From assembly GCF_002159765.1 (NCBI RefSeq), contig NZ_NFJH01000004.1:1-64000 (forward strand): a stretch of DNA of 64,000 nucleotides, in the 5' to 3' direction. Positions 56,344 through 64,000 of the stretch are shown here, piece by piece; position 1 is the first letter of the stretch, and each line of letters starts with the position of its first letter. The stretch is from Collinsella sp. An268 (lineage in GTDB: Bacteria > Actinomycetota > Coriobacteriia > Coriobacteriales > Coriobacteriaceae). Made by a program: the position numbers and the translations under genes. The notes under the pieces were generated by a model, which saw only the letters and a program-made list of their open reading frames with translations, was not told the DNA's origin and made no database searches.

Positions 56344-57672
56344 CTAGGCCGGCAGCTCGACGGTGAAGGTCGTGATACCCGCCTCGCTCGCCGCGGCGAT
56401 CGTGCCGCCGTGGAGCTCCACAATCTCGCGCGCGATGGCAAGACCGAGCCCGGCGCCGCCCGTGGAGGTGGCGCGCGCCTCGTCCAGACGGAAGAACTTA
56501 TCGAAGATGGCCTCGAGCTTGTGCGGCGGTATGGTCGCGCCCTCGTCCGTCACCGTCACGCGCACCCACGGCGCGCCCGGCGCATCCTCGGGCTCGAAGC
56601 GCTCCGCCGCAACGGCGATCTCGGTCCCTTCGCGGCTGTAGGCGATGGCGTTCTTGAGGATGTTGTTGAACACGCGCGCCAACCTGCCGGGGTCCGCCGT
56701 GATCCACAGCTCCGCTCCCGGCGCCTCCACACTCGCCGGCGCGCCCTCAACGGTAAGCAAGACGGTGTTTCCATGCGCCTCAAGCAGCGGATAGAACTCG
56801 TCTGCCATCTGTACGAGCAGATAGCTCAGATCGACGGGCTCGGTCTCAAGCTCGATGTGCGAAAGGTTATAGCGCGTGATATCGAAAAACTCGTTAATGA
56901 GGCGCTCCAGGCGCTTTGCCTTGTCGAGCGTGATACCCACATAGCGGCAGCGCTGCTCGCGCGGCATCTCGGGAATCTCGTCCAGAAGCGACAGATAGCC
57001 GATGACCGAGGTGAGCGGCGTCTTGAGGTCGTGCGCAAGGTAGGTGATGAGGTCGCTTCGGCGCTGCGCCTCGTCGCGCAGCGCCCGCTCGTGCGCCTCC
57101 GCCGTACCCTTGACTTCGGTCGCCGTGAGCGCAAGCGCCCCGAATCCTTCGGGAAAGACCTCGCTCGCCTCTGCGTCGTGGCGCATGTAGAACGCAAGCA
57201 GCTCCGCGGAGCGCTCGGCCGTGGCGCGCGACCGACGGTGGGCGTAGAGGTGCGCGGCAACGGCCGAGACCGCCACGAGCACGAGTACAAAGACAAGTCC
57301 GAGCCGCAGGAAGAACTCCTTGGCGCCCGTGGGATTGAAGACGAGGTTATAGGTGACACCCGTTTGGTAGTCGACCTCCCACGTGGAAACGAAGGTCGAG
57401 AAGAACCATTCGACGAAGGCGCCGTTCATGCCGTCGTCGACAAAGCGGAAGAGCAGGATGTAGAGCATGACGGCCACCGCGCCGCCCGCAATGAGAACGA
57501 CAGCGAGACGCAGGCGGCCGCGGCGGGCGCCGTCGGCCGCAGAGGCGATGGGCGGCGCGGCGAGAGGCTGCGTGCCCGGCGTACCTGCGGATGCCGCCGC
57601 AGCCTGCCGCGATGCCGCGGGTGCCGGCGCGACGGGCGGGGTCGGTCCCTCGTGGTGGTTTCTAGCGCTCAA
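56344..57672 (-). CDS. VanS-type sensor histidine kinase
   Basis: About 442 residues. A low-complexity Ala/Pro N-terminus is followed by two membrane helices (LAVVLIAGGAVAVMLYILLF and LGLVFVLVLVAVSAVAAHLY) flanking a roughly 55-residue external loop. The H-box YLAHDLKTPLTSVIGYL, N-box FNNILKNAIAYS and G-box STGGAGLGLAIAREIV follow. No ATG or GTG exists before the first helix. A TTG at 57672 overlapping the regulator's stop by 11 nt is the best start. It is cotranscribed with the response regulator. The signal is unknown; the kinase type is related to VanS, but no van resistance genes are nearby. Confidence 0.88.
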   Translation of the reverse strand: MSARNHHEGPTPPVAPAPAASRQAAAASAGTPGTQPLAAPPIASAADGARRGRLRLAVVLIAGGAVAVMLYILLFRFVDDGMNGAFVEWFFSTFVSTWEVDYQTGVTYNLVFNPTGAKEFFLRLGLVFVLVLVAVSAVAAHLYAHRRSRATAERSAELLAFYMRHDAEASEVFPEGFGALALTATEVKGTAEAHERALRDEAQRRSDLITYLAHDLKTPLTSVIGYLSLLDEIPEMPREQRCRYVGITLDKAKRLERLINEFFDITRYNLSHIELETEPVDLSYLLVQMADEFYPLLEAHGNTVLLTVEGAPASVEAPGAELWITADPGRLARVFNNILKNAIAYSREGTEIAVAAERFEPEDAPGAPWVRVTVTDEGATIPPHKLEAIFDKFFRLDEARATSTGGAGLGLAIAREIVELHGGTIAAASEAGITTFTVELPA

Positions 57673-58375
57673 TCTTGTATCCGCACCCCCAGACGGTCTT
57701 GATGTACTTTGGGTCGTCGAACGAGTCGCCGAGCTTCTCACGCAGATGGCGAATGTGCACCGTGATAGAGCCGGAACCGTTCTCGTAGTACGCATCGCCG
57801 AAGATCTTGCAGTAGAGGTCGCGCGCCGAGACGACCGCGCCCTCAGCCTCGAGCAGGATCCGCAAGATGGAGAACTCCGTGGGCGTGAGCGCGAGCGGGC
57901 GCTCGTTGAGCGTGCAGGCGTGCGCCGGCACATCGAGCACCAGCCCCGCATAGGTGAGGACCTCGCCGCGGCGCGTATCGGAAGCCCCCGATGCAGAATA
58001 GGTTTTATACCGCCTGAGCTGCGCCTTAACCCGCGCGACGAGCTCGAGGGGCAAGAAGGGCTTCACAACGTAATCGTCGGCCCCCAGCGTGAGCCCCGTG
58101 ACGCGGTCGACCTCCTCGCCCTTGGCGGTAAGCATGATGACGGGATAGGTGTGGTGCTCGCGGATCTTGCGGCAGAGGGCGAAGCCGTCGACACCGGGCA
58201 GCATCACATCGAGGAGCGCCAAGTCGAACGGGGGCGCCGCCGCGTCCTCGGTACGCGCGAGGGCGCGGGCGCCGTCGACGAACACCTCGACGATAAACCC
58301 CTCGTTCTCGAGGTAGACCCGTACCAGGTCGCCGATCTCGCGCTCGTCGTCGACCATGAGAATCCGCTCCGCCAC
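57662..58375 (-). CDS. VanR-type OmpR-family response regulator
   Basis: A 237-residue regulator. The receiver domain has Asp9-Asp10, the phosphorylated Asp56 in LLDVMLPGVDG, and Lys in DYVVKPF. The C-terminal winged helix has LTPTEFSILRILLEAEGAVVSARDLY and GSITVHIRHLREKLG. AAAGGGG precedes ATG 58375. It is the first gene of a two-gene operon with the kinase. The neighbouring C39 peptidase is a plausible target. Confidence 0.93.
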   Translation of the reverse strand: MAERILMVDDEREIGDLVRVYLENEGFIVEVFVDGARALARTEDAAAPPFDLALLDVMLPGVDGFALCRKIREHHTYPVIMLTAKGEEVDRVTGLTLGADDYVVKPFLPLELVARVKAQLRRYKTYSASGASDTRRGEVLTYAGLVLDVPAHACTLNERPLALTPTEFSILRILLEAEGAVVSARDLYCKIFGDAYYENGSGSITVHIRHLREKLGDSFDDPKYIKTVWGCGYKIER

Positions 58376-58495
58376 GCGTGCCCCTTTCTCTCATCCCCCA
58401 CGCAGCATAGCGCGGGCGCAGCCGGCGAACATGAAGGAAATCCTAAGACGCCGCCCGCTCATCGCAACTGCCACGCTCGGCGCAAAAGCATCTGA

Positions 58496-58511
58496 TAATA
58501 TTGATAGTATT
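58496..58511. promoter_or_regulatory. Operator-like dyad of the Phd/RelE-type operon
   Basis: TAATATTGATAGTATT is an imperfect AT-rich palindrome 20 nt before the antitoxin start, in a GC-rich surrounding. Phd/YefM antitoxins typically bind such sites in their own promoter. Confidence 0.5.
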
Positions 58512-58531
58512 CTGAGAGATGAGGTGATGTC

Positions 58532-58807
58532 ATGAACATCAGACCTGTTTCCGACCTTAGAAACAACTACACCGACATCGAGCGCGACGTCGCAGAGAAT
58601 GGTCCTGTCTTTTTGACAAAAAACGGTCGGGGCTCGATGGTTGTCATGAGTTTCGAGCAGTATCAACGAGCAAGTGAGACCGTGGAAAACGCCCTTGACG
58701 CCGCCGACCGGCAGGCCAGAAGCATGAGCCTACGCTACACGCATGATGAGGTCTTCGGTTCGGTAAGGGAGATGCTCGGCCATGACTCAGAAGCAACCGC
58801 GTTATAA
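58532..58807 (+). CDS. Phd/YefM-type antitoxin
   Basis: A 91-residue antitoxin. The N-terminal Phd/YefM DNA-binding fold (NIRPVSDLRNNYTDIERDVAENGPVFLTKNG, described by its VSDLRNNY and VFLTKNGRG signatures) and VVMSFEQYQR are intact, followed by a disordered toxin-binding tail. GAGGTG precedes ATG 58532. Its end overlaps the toxin gene by 26 nt. It is expected to autorepress through the dyad at 58496-58511. Confidence 0.9.
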   Translation: MNIRPVSDLRNNYTDIERDVAENGPVFLTKNGRGSMVVMSFEQYQRASETVENALDAADRQARSMSLRYTHDEVFGSVREMLGHDSEATAL

Positions 58808-59105
58808 GCTGAGCTATCTGCCGCTTTTTTGGGAAGACCTAAGCGCAGCGGCTACCTATATCGCTCATGACCTTCACAATCCCTCCGCTGCCAAACGCTT
58901 GGTAGACGACGTGGAGAAGGGCATCTTTGCGCATCTCCGAAACTCAACCATGGCGGCAACGTATCACACCACTCGAAAGCGCCCTCTCCCCTATTACTAT
59001 TTTGGAGTCGGAAATTACCGGGTGTTCTACGTCGTGGACGGTAACACCATGGAAGTCAGACGCATGCTGTACCGAGCGCGCAATATCGAGGAGCTCATCC
59101 GCTGA
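58782..59105 (+). CDS. RelE/ParE-family toxin
   Basis: A 107-residue toxin of the RelE/ParE fold. The N-terminal helices (LFWEDLSAAATYIAHDLHNPSAAKRLVDDV) and the beta-sheet core (YYYFGVGNYRVFYVVDGNTMEVRRMLYRARN) are typical, the latter holding the conserved YRV(F)Y strand and the terminal Arg. ParE members block gyrase and RelE members cut mRNA; the sequence alone does not decide which. ATG 58782 lies within the antitoxin gene, so translation is coupled. Confidence 0.9.
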   Translation: MTQKQPRYKLSYLPLFWEDLSAAATYIAHDLHNPSAAKRLVDDVEKGIFAHLRNSTMAATYHTTRKRPLPYYYFGVGNYRVFYVVDGNTMEVRRMLYRARNIEELIR

Positions 59106-59178
59106 TGCAACGAGCCGGCGCCTCGTCCCGATTCTTTGCGTAGGCGCATGCGCGGGCAGCCCTGAGGCGACGTGGGAA

Positions 59179-59646
59179 TCAGAGCTCGCGCGAGAATACC
59201 GTCTCGACCTCGCCGTGACGGTCGCGACCGACTCCGCAGGGCTCATAGCCAAACTTCTCGTAGAGCCCTTCCTCGCCCGAGCGGATGTACATGCAGGTGA
59301 AGCCCGCCGCGCGGGCGCGGTCCTCCGCCACGCGGATCATGCGCTCGGAGAGGCGCCTGCCGCGGAAGCGCTCGCCTACGTACACGTAGCCGATGAAGGG
59401 CGTGCGATCGTCGTCCACCAGGCCATCCTCCGCCGCGAGCGCGCAAAAGCCCGCCGGCTCCCCATCGACCATCGCCAAAATGACACACTGCCAGCCGGTG
59501 AAGTAGCCTTCGCGCATCTTGCGGGCGAGCGAGCGGGCACCGCGCCACGGGCACGCGTCCACGAACGCGAGCGCCGTGCTCCACAGGCTGTCCGCGGGAT
59601 TAATCGCTGCGATGCTCGTGCCTGAAGACTGGGAAATCTGATCCAT
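59179..59646 (-). CDS. GNAT family N-acetyltransferase
   Basis: A 155-residue GNAT enzyme. The acetyl-CoA-binding loop is YVGERFRGRRLSERMIRVAED (R-x-x-G/R-x-G/R type, slightly degenerate), preceded by the beta4 strand PFIGYVYV. The C-terminal YIRSGEEGLYEKFGYEPCG is the usual GNAT end. AAGGAAG precedes ATG 59646; the frame extends upstream into an inverted-repeat region without ribosome sites. The substrate cannot be inferred. Confidence 0.86.
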   Translation of the reverse strand: MDQISQSSGTSIAAINPADSLWSTALAFVDACPWRGARSLARKMREGYFTGWQCVILAMVDGEPAGFCALAAEDGLVDDDRTPFIGYVYVGERFRGRRLSERMIRVAEDRARAAGFTCMYIRSGEEGLYEKFGYEPCGVGRDRHGEVETVFSREL

Positions 59647-59670
59647 AGAACGCTTCCTTTCGCAAAAATG

Positions 59671-59797
59671 CAAGTATTCAACAATGCTACCAAGCATCAC
59701 CGGGTATCCCATACATCCTAAAGAGAGAAACCCGAGGTAGAGCGGTCGTCAATGAGCTGCCTATCTGCCTGTGCGCCCTCAGATTGTTGAATAGTTG
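59671..59797. repeat. 127-bp segment bounded by 15-bp inverted repeats
   Basis: CAAGTATTCAACAAT (59671-59685) and ATTGTTGAATAGTTG (59783-59797) are inverted copies with one mismatch. They flank a segment without a gene between the MFS stop and the GNAT start. It could be a small mobile element or two operator half-sites. Confidence 0.4.
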
Positions 59798-59837
59798 AAA
59801 AACTGAAAACGAAAGGGCATTAAAACCGGTTCCGAAG

Positions 59838-61205
59838 CTATCCCTCCTGTCCTCGTTTGCGCTCCTCTGCCACGATGCGTGCGACCGTGCGACGGCGGAC
59901 GACGAGGTAGACAAGAGGAACAGCGAGCACCACCAGGCTCGCCCCCACGAGCACGCCCTGCACGCCAAAGATGGCGGCGAGCGCCGGCGCGGCAAAGAGC
60001 GGCAGGGCGCCCGCGCCGTTGAACCCGGCATTCATGACCGAGTTCACGCGACCGAGGACCTCGATGGGGGCGTGCATCTGCACGAGCGTGTTCTGAAGCG
60101 GCGTCACCATACCAAAGGCGCAGCCGAGTACCATCTGCCCCGCAAGCGCGCACGCCACATACGGCGTGCCCACGTAGAGCAAGCAACCCACGCCCTGCAA
60201 GGCAATAAGGAGGATGAGGGTGAGCACGTTCACGTGGGCGCGCGGCACGCGAATCGCCAGAAGCGACCCAATGACGCTCCCAGCCCCCGCCGCGCTCGAG
60301 AGCCATCCCATCCAGGAAATGCCCACATGCAGGACATCGCGGTAGAAGAGCGACTCAAGCGGGTCGAAGGCACCGTAGCCGGTGTAGGCGAGCACGCCCA
60401 CGCCAAAGAGCAAGGCGAGCGAGGGCACGGTAAAGACCGTTCGCACCGAGTCCGCAAACGTCGCCGACGGAGCATCAGGGGCGGGCTCGGGCGCGGCGGC
60501 ACTGGGCGCGGTGGCACCGGGGTCATCGGATGCGGCAGCGCCGGGCGCGTTGGCACCGGGGGCATCGGGCATGGGTTCGCTTGCATCGAGCACGCGCGAG
60601 CGCACCCGCGCCGCACGAACGCGCAAAACCCGCTCCACAAGCAGGTAGGCGGGCAGCGCTGCAGCGGCGGAGAACACCGCCGCGGCCAGAAAGACGCGCT
60701 GGGCGGGCAGCACCGTGGCGATGAGGCCACCCACCGCGGGCCCCACCACCACCGCAACGTTGGATACCACCGCAAGCAGGGCGTTCACGCGCTTGAGCTC
60801 GTCGGCGTCGTCAGTCAGGTAGGCGGGGTACGCCGAGAGGAAGGCAAAGCCGAGCCCCGTCGCAAATCCAAAGGCGCAGCTCATGGCGAGCACGTTTGCC
60901 ACATCAGGGGGCGCGAGCTGAAAAAGCACACTCGTCGCCACCGCCACGGCAAGCGTCACCGCGGCATGCAGCCGGGGACCGCGCACGTCGAGAAGCGTCC
61001 CGCCGGCGGCGTTGCCAAAGATGATGAACAGGTTGAAGAAGCCCACCGCCCCAGCGAGTGCCCAGGTGGAGGCACCCACCTCATAGGTGAGCGTCCCGAT
61101 GATGCCTATGAAGTAGGCCGCCTGCACGCCGAGGTAGACGAGAAAACGGGTCGCCACCAAAAGGAACGTTCCCGCTGGCAGGCCGGTGCGCGTGCGACGT
61201 GTCAC
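59838..61205 (-). CDS. MFS transporter
   Basis: A 455-residue major facilitator protein with about 12 hydrophobic segments in two halves. They are separated by an Ala/Pro/Asp-rich linker at about residues 205-250, with repeated APGA and DAP words. Conserved features include NAAGGTLLDVRGPR after helix 2 (loop 2-3) and LGRVNSVMNAGFNGAGALP in the second half, which resembles EntS/MFS_3-type exporters. The start is GTG 61205, overlapping the polA stop as GTGA, so polA and this gene are coupled. The substrate is unknown; efflux is likelier than uptake. Confidence 0.85.
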   Translation of the reverse strand: MTRRTRTGLPAGTFLLVATRFLVYLGVQAAYFIGIIGTLTYEVGASTWALAGAVGFFNLFIIFGNAAGGTLLDVRGPRLHAAVTLAVAVATSVLFQLAPPDVANVLAMSCAFGFATGLGFAFLSAYPAYLTDDADELKRVNALLAVVSNVAVVVGPAVGGLIATVLPAQRVFLAAAVFSAAAALPAYLLVERVLRVRAARVRSRVLDASEPMPDAPGANAPGAAASDDPGATAPSAAAPEPAPDAPSATFADSVRTVFTVPSLALLFGVGVLAYTGYGAFDPLESLFYRDVLHVGISWMGWLSSAAGAGSVIGSLLAIRVPRAHVNVLTLILLIALQGVGCLLYVGTPYVACALAGQMVLGCAFGMVTPLQNTLVQMHAPIEVLGRVNSVMNAGFNGAGALPLFAAPALAAIFGVQGVLVGASLVVLAVPLVYLVVRRRTVARIVAEERKRGQEG

Positions 61206-63982
61206 TTCGCGTCTGCCCAGGTGGTGCCCACCGAGGCATCCGCCACGAGCGGCACGGCGAGCGTGACCACGCCTTCCATCTCGGCGCGGACCATAGCGAT
61301 GAGGCGCTCGACCTCGTCCTCGGGGCACTCGAAGTCAAGTTCGTCGTGCACCTGCAAGATCATGCGCGCGGCAAAGCCCTCGTCCTCCAGACGGTGCGCC
61401 ACACGCACCATGGCGATCTTGATGATGTCCGCCGCGGTGCCCTGCATGGGGTGGTTCATGGCGGTGCGCTCGCCAAAGGCACGCTGCGAGGGCACGCGCA
61501 TCTTGAGCTCGGGGATGGGGCGCCGGCGCCCAAAGAGCGTCTCGGCGTAACCCGTCTGCTTGGCGTCCGCCACCGTGCGGTCGAGGAACGTCCGCACGCC
61601 CGGGTACGCCTCAAAGTAGCGGTCGATCATCTCGCGCGCCTCGGCCTGCGGGATGTCGAGCGACTGCGAAAGGCCGTAAGCCTGCTGGCCGTACACGATG
61701 CCAAAGTTAACCGCCTTCGCGCGGCTGCGGAGCGCGGGCGTGACCTCGTCCACCGGCACGTCAAAGACGCGCGCGGCGGTCTCGGCATGGAAGTCCTCAC
61801 CCTCGTTGAACGCGGCGATAAGGTGCGCGTCACCCGAGAGGTGCGCGAGGAGCCTGAGCTCGATCTGGCTGTAGTCGACCGCCACAAAGACGCTGCCCGG
61901 CGCAACCGTGAAGGCGGTCTTGACCGTGTGGCCGAGTGTGGAACGCGTAGGGATGTTCTGCAGGTTGGGGTTGGAGGACGACAGGCGGCCCGTCGCGGTG
62001 ATGGTCTGGTTGTACGTGGTGTGCACACGCCCGTCCTGCCGGCGGAGCGCCCCCAGCGTATCGAGATAGGTGCTCTTGATCTTGGTCTTCTCGCGGTACT
62101 CGAGGACGAGCTGGACAAACTCGTTGTCGCGGGCGAGCTCCTCGAGCACGCGGGCGTTGGTGGAGTAGTAGCCGCGCGCGGTCTTCTTGAGGCCGCGGGT
62201 CGGCAGGCCCATCACGTCGAAGAGGATGTGCGAGAGCTGCATGGGGCTCGCGATGTTGAAGGTCTCGTCACCGGCGAGGGTGCGGATGCGACGGGCGAGG
62301 TCGTCGATTTCTGCCCCCAGGTCCTCGGCAAGAGCGGAGAGGCGCTCGGGGTCAACGTACATGCCCGTGCGCTCCATGGCGCAAAGCACCGGTACAAGCG
62401 GCATCTCAATCTGGTCAAAGAGCGGACGCGCGCCGTCACGATCGAGTGCGGCGGCAAGCGGCTCCTGGCATGCGCGGGCAACGACAGCGCCACGTGCGGC
62501 AGCCGAGGGCGCGTCGTCACCGGCGCCCTCCTCCCCTGCCGCCACGGGCAACGAGAGGGCAAGGTAGGTATCGGCGAGGTACGCGTCGTCAAAGCTCGAG
62601 CGCACCGAGTCGAGGAGATATGCCGCCACCACGGTGTCGAAGAGGCGCGACGCGTCGAGCGTAAGCGGGTCGAGAAGCTCCGCCTCGGCAGAGTCCACGG
62701 GCGAGAGCTCGTGCAGAAGCGCCTTCACATCTGGCGAAGCAACGTGCCCCTCTCGCAGCAGGCGCGTAAGCACGCTCGCCACAAGACCGCCCTCAAAGGC
62801 AAAACCGGCGACGGGGCCGGTCGCAACAATCGCCGTCGGGCCGTCCGCGGGTTCGTCCACCGCCACGAGCGCACGCGACGTGGCGACCCAGAGTGTGCGC
62901 GTAAGACCAAAGAGCGCGCCCTCCTCGCGGTCGTCGTCGAGCGTCACGCCCAGCCACTCGCCCGCCGCGATGGCGCGGTCGAGCTCGGCGAACGCCGCCT
63001 CAAAGGCCGCCTCGTCCGCCACATCAGCGCGCAGGACCTCGGGCAACGTGAGCTCCGAGGGGCCGGAAGCAGCCGCCCCGTCCTCACCAAGCAGCGCTAA
63101 GAAGCGGTTCTGCATAGCCATGATGCCGAGCGCGCCGAGCGCCGCCGTCACGTCGTCTGCCGTGTACGCAGGAAACGCCGTGCCGGAAAAGTCGAGCTCC
63201 ACGGGCGCATTCGTCTGGATGGTCGCAACCTTGCGCGAGAGCAGTGCGTCGTCGATGTGTGCGCGCAGGTTCTCGCCCATCTTGCCCTTGACCTCGTCCG
63301 CGTGCGCGATGACCTCGTCAAGCGAGCCGTACTGCGCGATGAGGGCGCTCGCCTTCTTGGGGCCGATGCCCGGCACGCCCGGGATGTTGTCAGACGTGTC
63401 GCCCTTAAGACCGTAGAAGTCGGGCACGAGCTCGGGCGTGATGCCGTGGTAGAGGTCCTCCACCGTCTCGGGCGTCATGATCTGCACATCCGAGAGGCCC
63501 TTCTTGGTGCCCACGATCTTGACGTGGTCGGTGGAGAGCTGGTACATGTCGCGGTCGCCCGTGATGAGGTACATGTCGCAACCAGCCGCCTCGCCCGTGC
63601 GGGCGAGCGTGCCCAAGATGTCGTCGCCTTCCCAGCCCTCGGCCTCCAAAATGGGCACCTTAAGACCGGTGAGCAGGTCCTTTATCATGGGGAACTGCAC
63701 GCGCAGGTCTGGGTCCATGGGTGGGCGCTGTGCCTTGTACTGCGGGAGCATCTCCATGCGCACGCGCGGCTTGCCCTTATCGAAGGCAACGGCAACCCCG
63801 TCCGGATGGAACGCGTCCACCATTTTGAGGAACATGTTGAGAAAACCGAAGACCGCGTTGGTGGGCCGGCCGTCCGGCGCGTTCATGGTGGGCGGCACGG
63901 CATGGAACGCGCGGTGCATGAGCGAGTTGCCGTCGATGACGGCAAAGGTGCGGCGAGCCTCGGGCGCGGTGGTGTCTGACAT
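61202..63982 (-). CDS. polA: DNA polymerase I
   Basis: A 926-residue repair and Okazaki-fragment polymerase. The N-terminal 5' nuclease (about 1-300) has VIDGNSLMHRAF, GYKAQR-type helices and TGDRDMYQL, with an HhH loop at IPGVPGIGPKKAS. The middle domain lacks the DxE metal motif of a working 3'-5' exonuclease (only AAGEWLGVTLDDD is seen), so proofreading is probably absent. The polymerase has motif A VDYSQIELRLLAHLSGD, motif B RSRAKAVNFGIVYGQQAYG and motif C LQVHDELDFE. GAGGA precedes ATG 63982, close to the window end. Confidence 0.96.
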   Translation of the reverse strand: MSDTTAPEARRTFAVIDGNSLMHRAFHAVPPTMNAPDGRPTNAVFGFLNMFLKMVDAFHPDGVAVAFDKGKPRVRMEMLPQYKAQRPPMDPDLRVQFPMIKDLLTGLKVPILEAEGWEGDDILGTLARTGEAAGCDMYLITGDRDMYQLSTDHVKIVGTKKGLSDVQIMTPETVEDLYHGITPELVPDFYGLKGDTSDNIPGVPGIGPKKASALIAQYGSLDEVIAHADEVKGKMGENLRAHIDDALLSRKVATIQTNAPVELDFSGTAFPAYTADDVTAALGALGIMAMQNRFLALLGEDGAAASGPSELTLPEVLRADVADEAAFEAAFAELDRAIAAGEWLGVTLDDDREEGALFGLTRTLWVATSRALVAVDEPADGPTAIVATGPVAGFAFEGGLVASVLTRLLREGHVASPDVKALLHELSPVDSAEAELLDPLTLDASRLFDTVVAAYLLDSVRSSFDDAYLADTYLALSLPVAAGEEGAGDDAPSAAARGAVVARACQEPLAAALDRDGARPLFDQIEMPLVPVLCAMERTGMYVDPERLSALAEDLGAEIDDLARRIRTLAGDETFNIASPMQLSHILFDVMGLPTRGLKKTARGYYSTNARVLEELARDNEFVQLVLEYREKTKIKSTYLDTLGALRRQDGRVHTTYNQTITATGRLSSSNPNLQNIPTRSTLGHTVKTAFTVAPGSVFVAVDYSQIELRLLAHLSGDAHLIAAFNEGEDFHAETAARVFDVPVDEVTPALRSRAKAVNFGIVYGQQAYGLSQSLDIPQAEAREMIDRYFEAYPGVRTFLDRTVADAKQTGYAETLFGRRRPIPELKMRVPSQRAFGERTAMNHPMQGTAADIIKIAMVRVAHRLEDEGFAARMILQVHDELDFECPEDEVERLIAMVRAEMEGVVTLAVPLVADASVGTTWADAK

Positions 63983-64000
63983 GGGGCATCCTCTCGACGT

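Noticed and set aside
57673-57951. N-terminal extension of the VanS-like kinase frame into the response regulator gene
   Set aside because: It overlaps the winged-helix part of the regulator and carries only shadow composition; a TTG start at 57672 is preferred.
61199-63100. A 633-codon plus-strand frame opposite polA
   Set aside because: Shadow of polA with no recognisable domain; polA motifs A, B and C are intact on the minus strand.

Overview
The window is high-GC bacterial DNA carrying an anaerobic, fermentative gene set: the anaerobic ribonucleotide reductase pair nrdD/nrdG, an L-lactate dehydrogenase, sucrose and lactose/cellobiose-type PTS permeases, two 6-phospho-beta-glucosidases, and lysine made by the acetylase variant of the diaminopimelate pathway. 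LexA and NrdR sites are of the Gram-positive type. Together this suggests a gut member of the Coriobacteriia (Collinsella or a close relative). That is an inference from gene content and codon use; no rRNA or tRNA gene was found to confirm it.

Layout. 0.1-1.4 kb: a MarR regulator and a YczE-type membrane protein behind a palindromic operator. 1.7-5.2 kb (minus strand): a 6-phospho-beta-glucosidase, then a CDP-glycerol pair (glycerol-3-phosphate cytidylyltransferase and a CDP-glycerol glycerophosphotransferase). 5.5-5.6 kb: a MITE-like inverted-repeat element. 5.7-11.1 kb: lysine biosynthesis. A lysine riboswitch precedes lysA-dapA-dapB-dapH, and a divergent M20D deacetylase lies opposite. 11.2-18.2 kb (minus): nadE, an aminotransferase, ldh, a DUF2974 hydrolase and a NdpA-like nucleoid protein. 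18.4-20.8 kb: two unassigned proteins with low-complexity regions, closed by a strong terminator. 20.9-29.7 kb: ROK sugar kinase, EttA, a hicAB toxin-antitoxin pair, tcdA-tatD, two HAD phosphatases and pgi. 29.8-31.6 kb: an SOS-controlled Y-family polymerase with a YolD partner. 31.7-35.1 kb: an iron alcohol dehydrogenase, a NagZ-like lipoprotein and endonuclease IV.

35.2-41.3 kb is a visibly more AT-rich block on the minus strand. A YheO/DauR-type regulator precedes ridA, PTS IIBC, PTS IIA, 6-phospho-beta-glucosidase and a MalY/PatB-like PLP enzyme, with stop/start overlaps or immediate abutment between most genes. The pairing of a sugar PTS and glycosidase with a PLP lyase and an enamine deaminase is the best candidate here for an undescribed pathway, possibly uptake and cleavage of an amino-acid glycoside.

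41.4-46.5 kb: a ferredoxin-like aldo/keto reductase, a 43-residue membrane peptide, rnhA, a Gfo/Idh/MocA oxidoreductase, an acylphosphatase, a SlyD-like FKBP and a YgjP-like metallopeptidase. 46.5-50.6 kb: the sucrose regulon scrR-scrA-scrB with LacI-type operators. 50.7-54.9 kb: nrdD-nrdG-HD protein-folB, with a pair of NrdR boxes in front of nrdD. 55.3-58.4 kb: a membrane-anchored C39-like peptidase and a VanRS-type two-component system. 58.5-59.1 kb: a Phd/RelE-type toxin-antitoxin pair. 59.2-64.0 kb: a GNAT acetyltransferase, an MFS exporter and polA. No CRISPR array, insertion-sequence transposase, phage gene or tRNA was seen.
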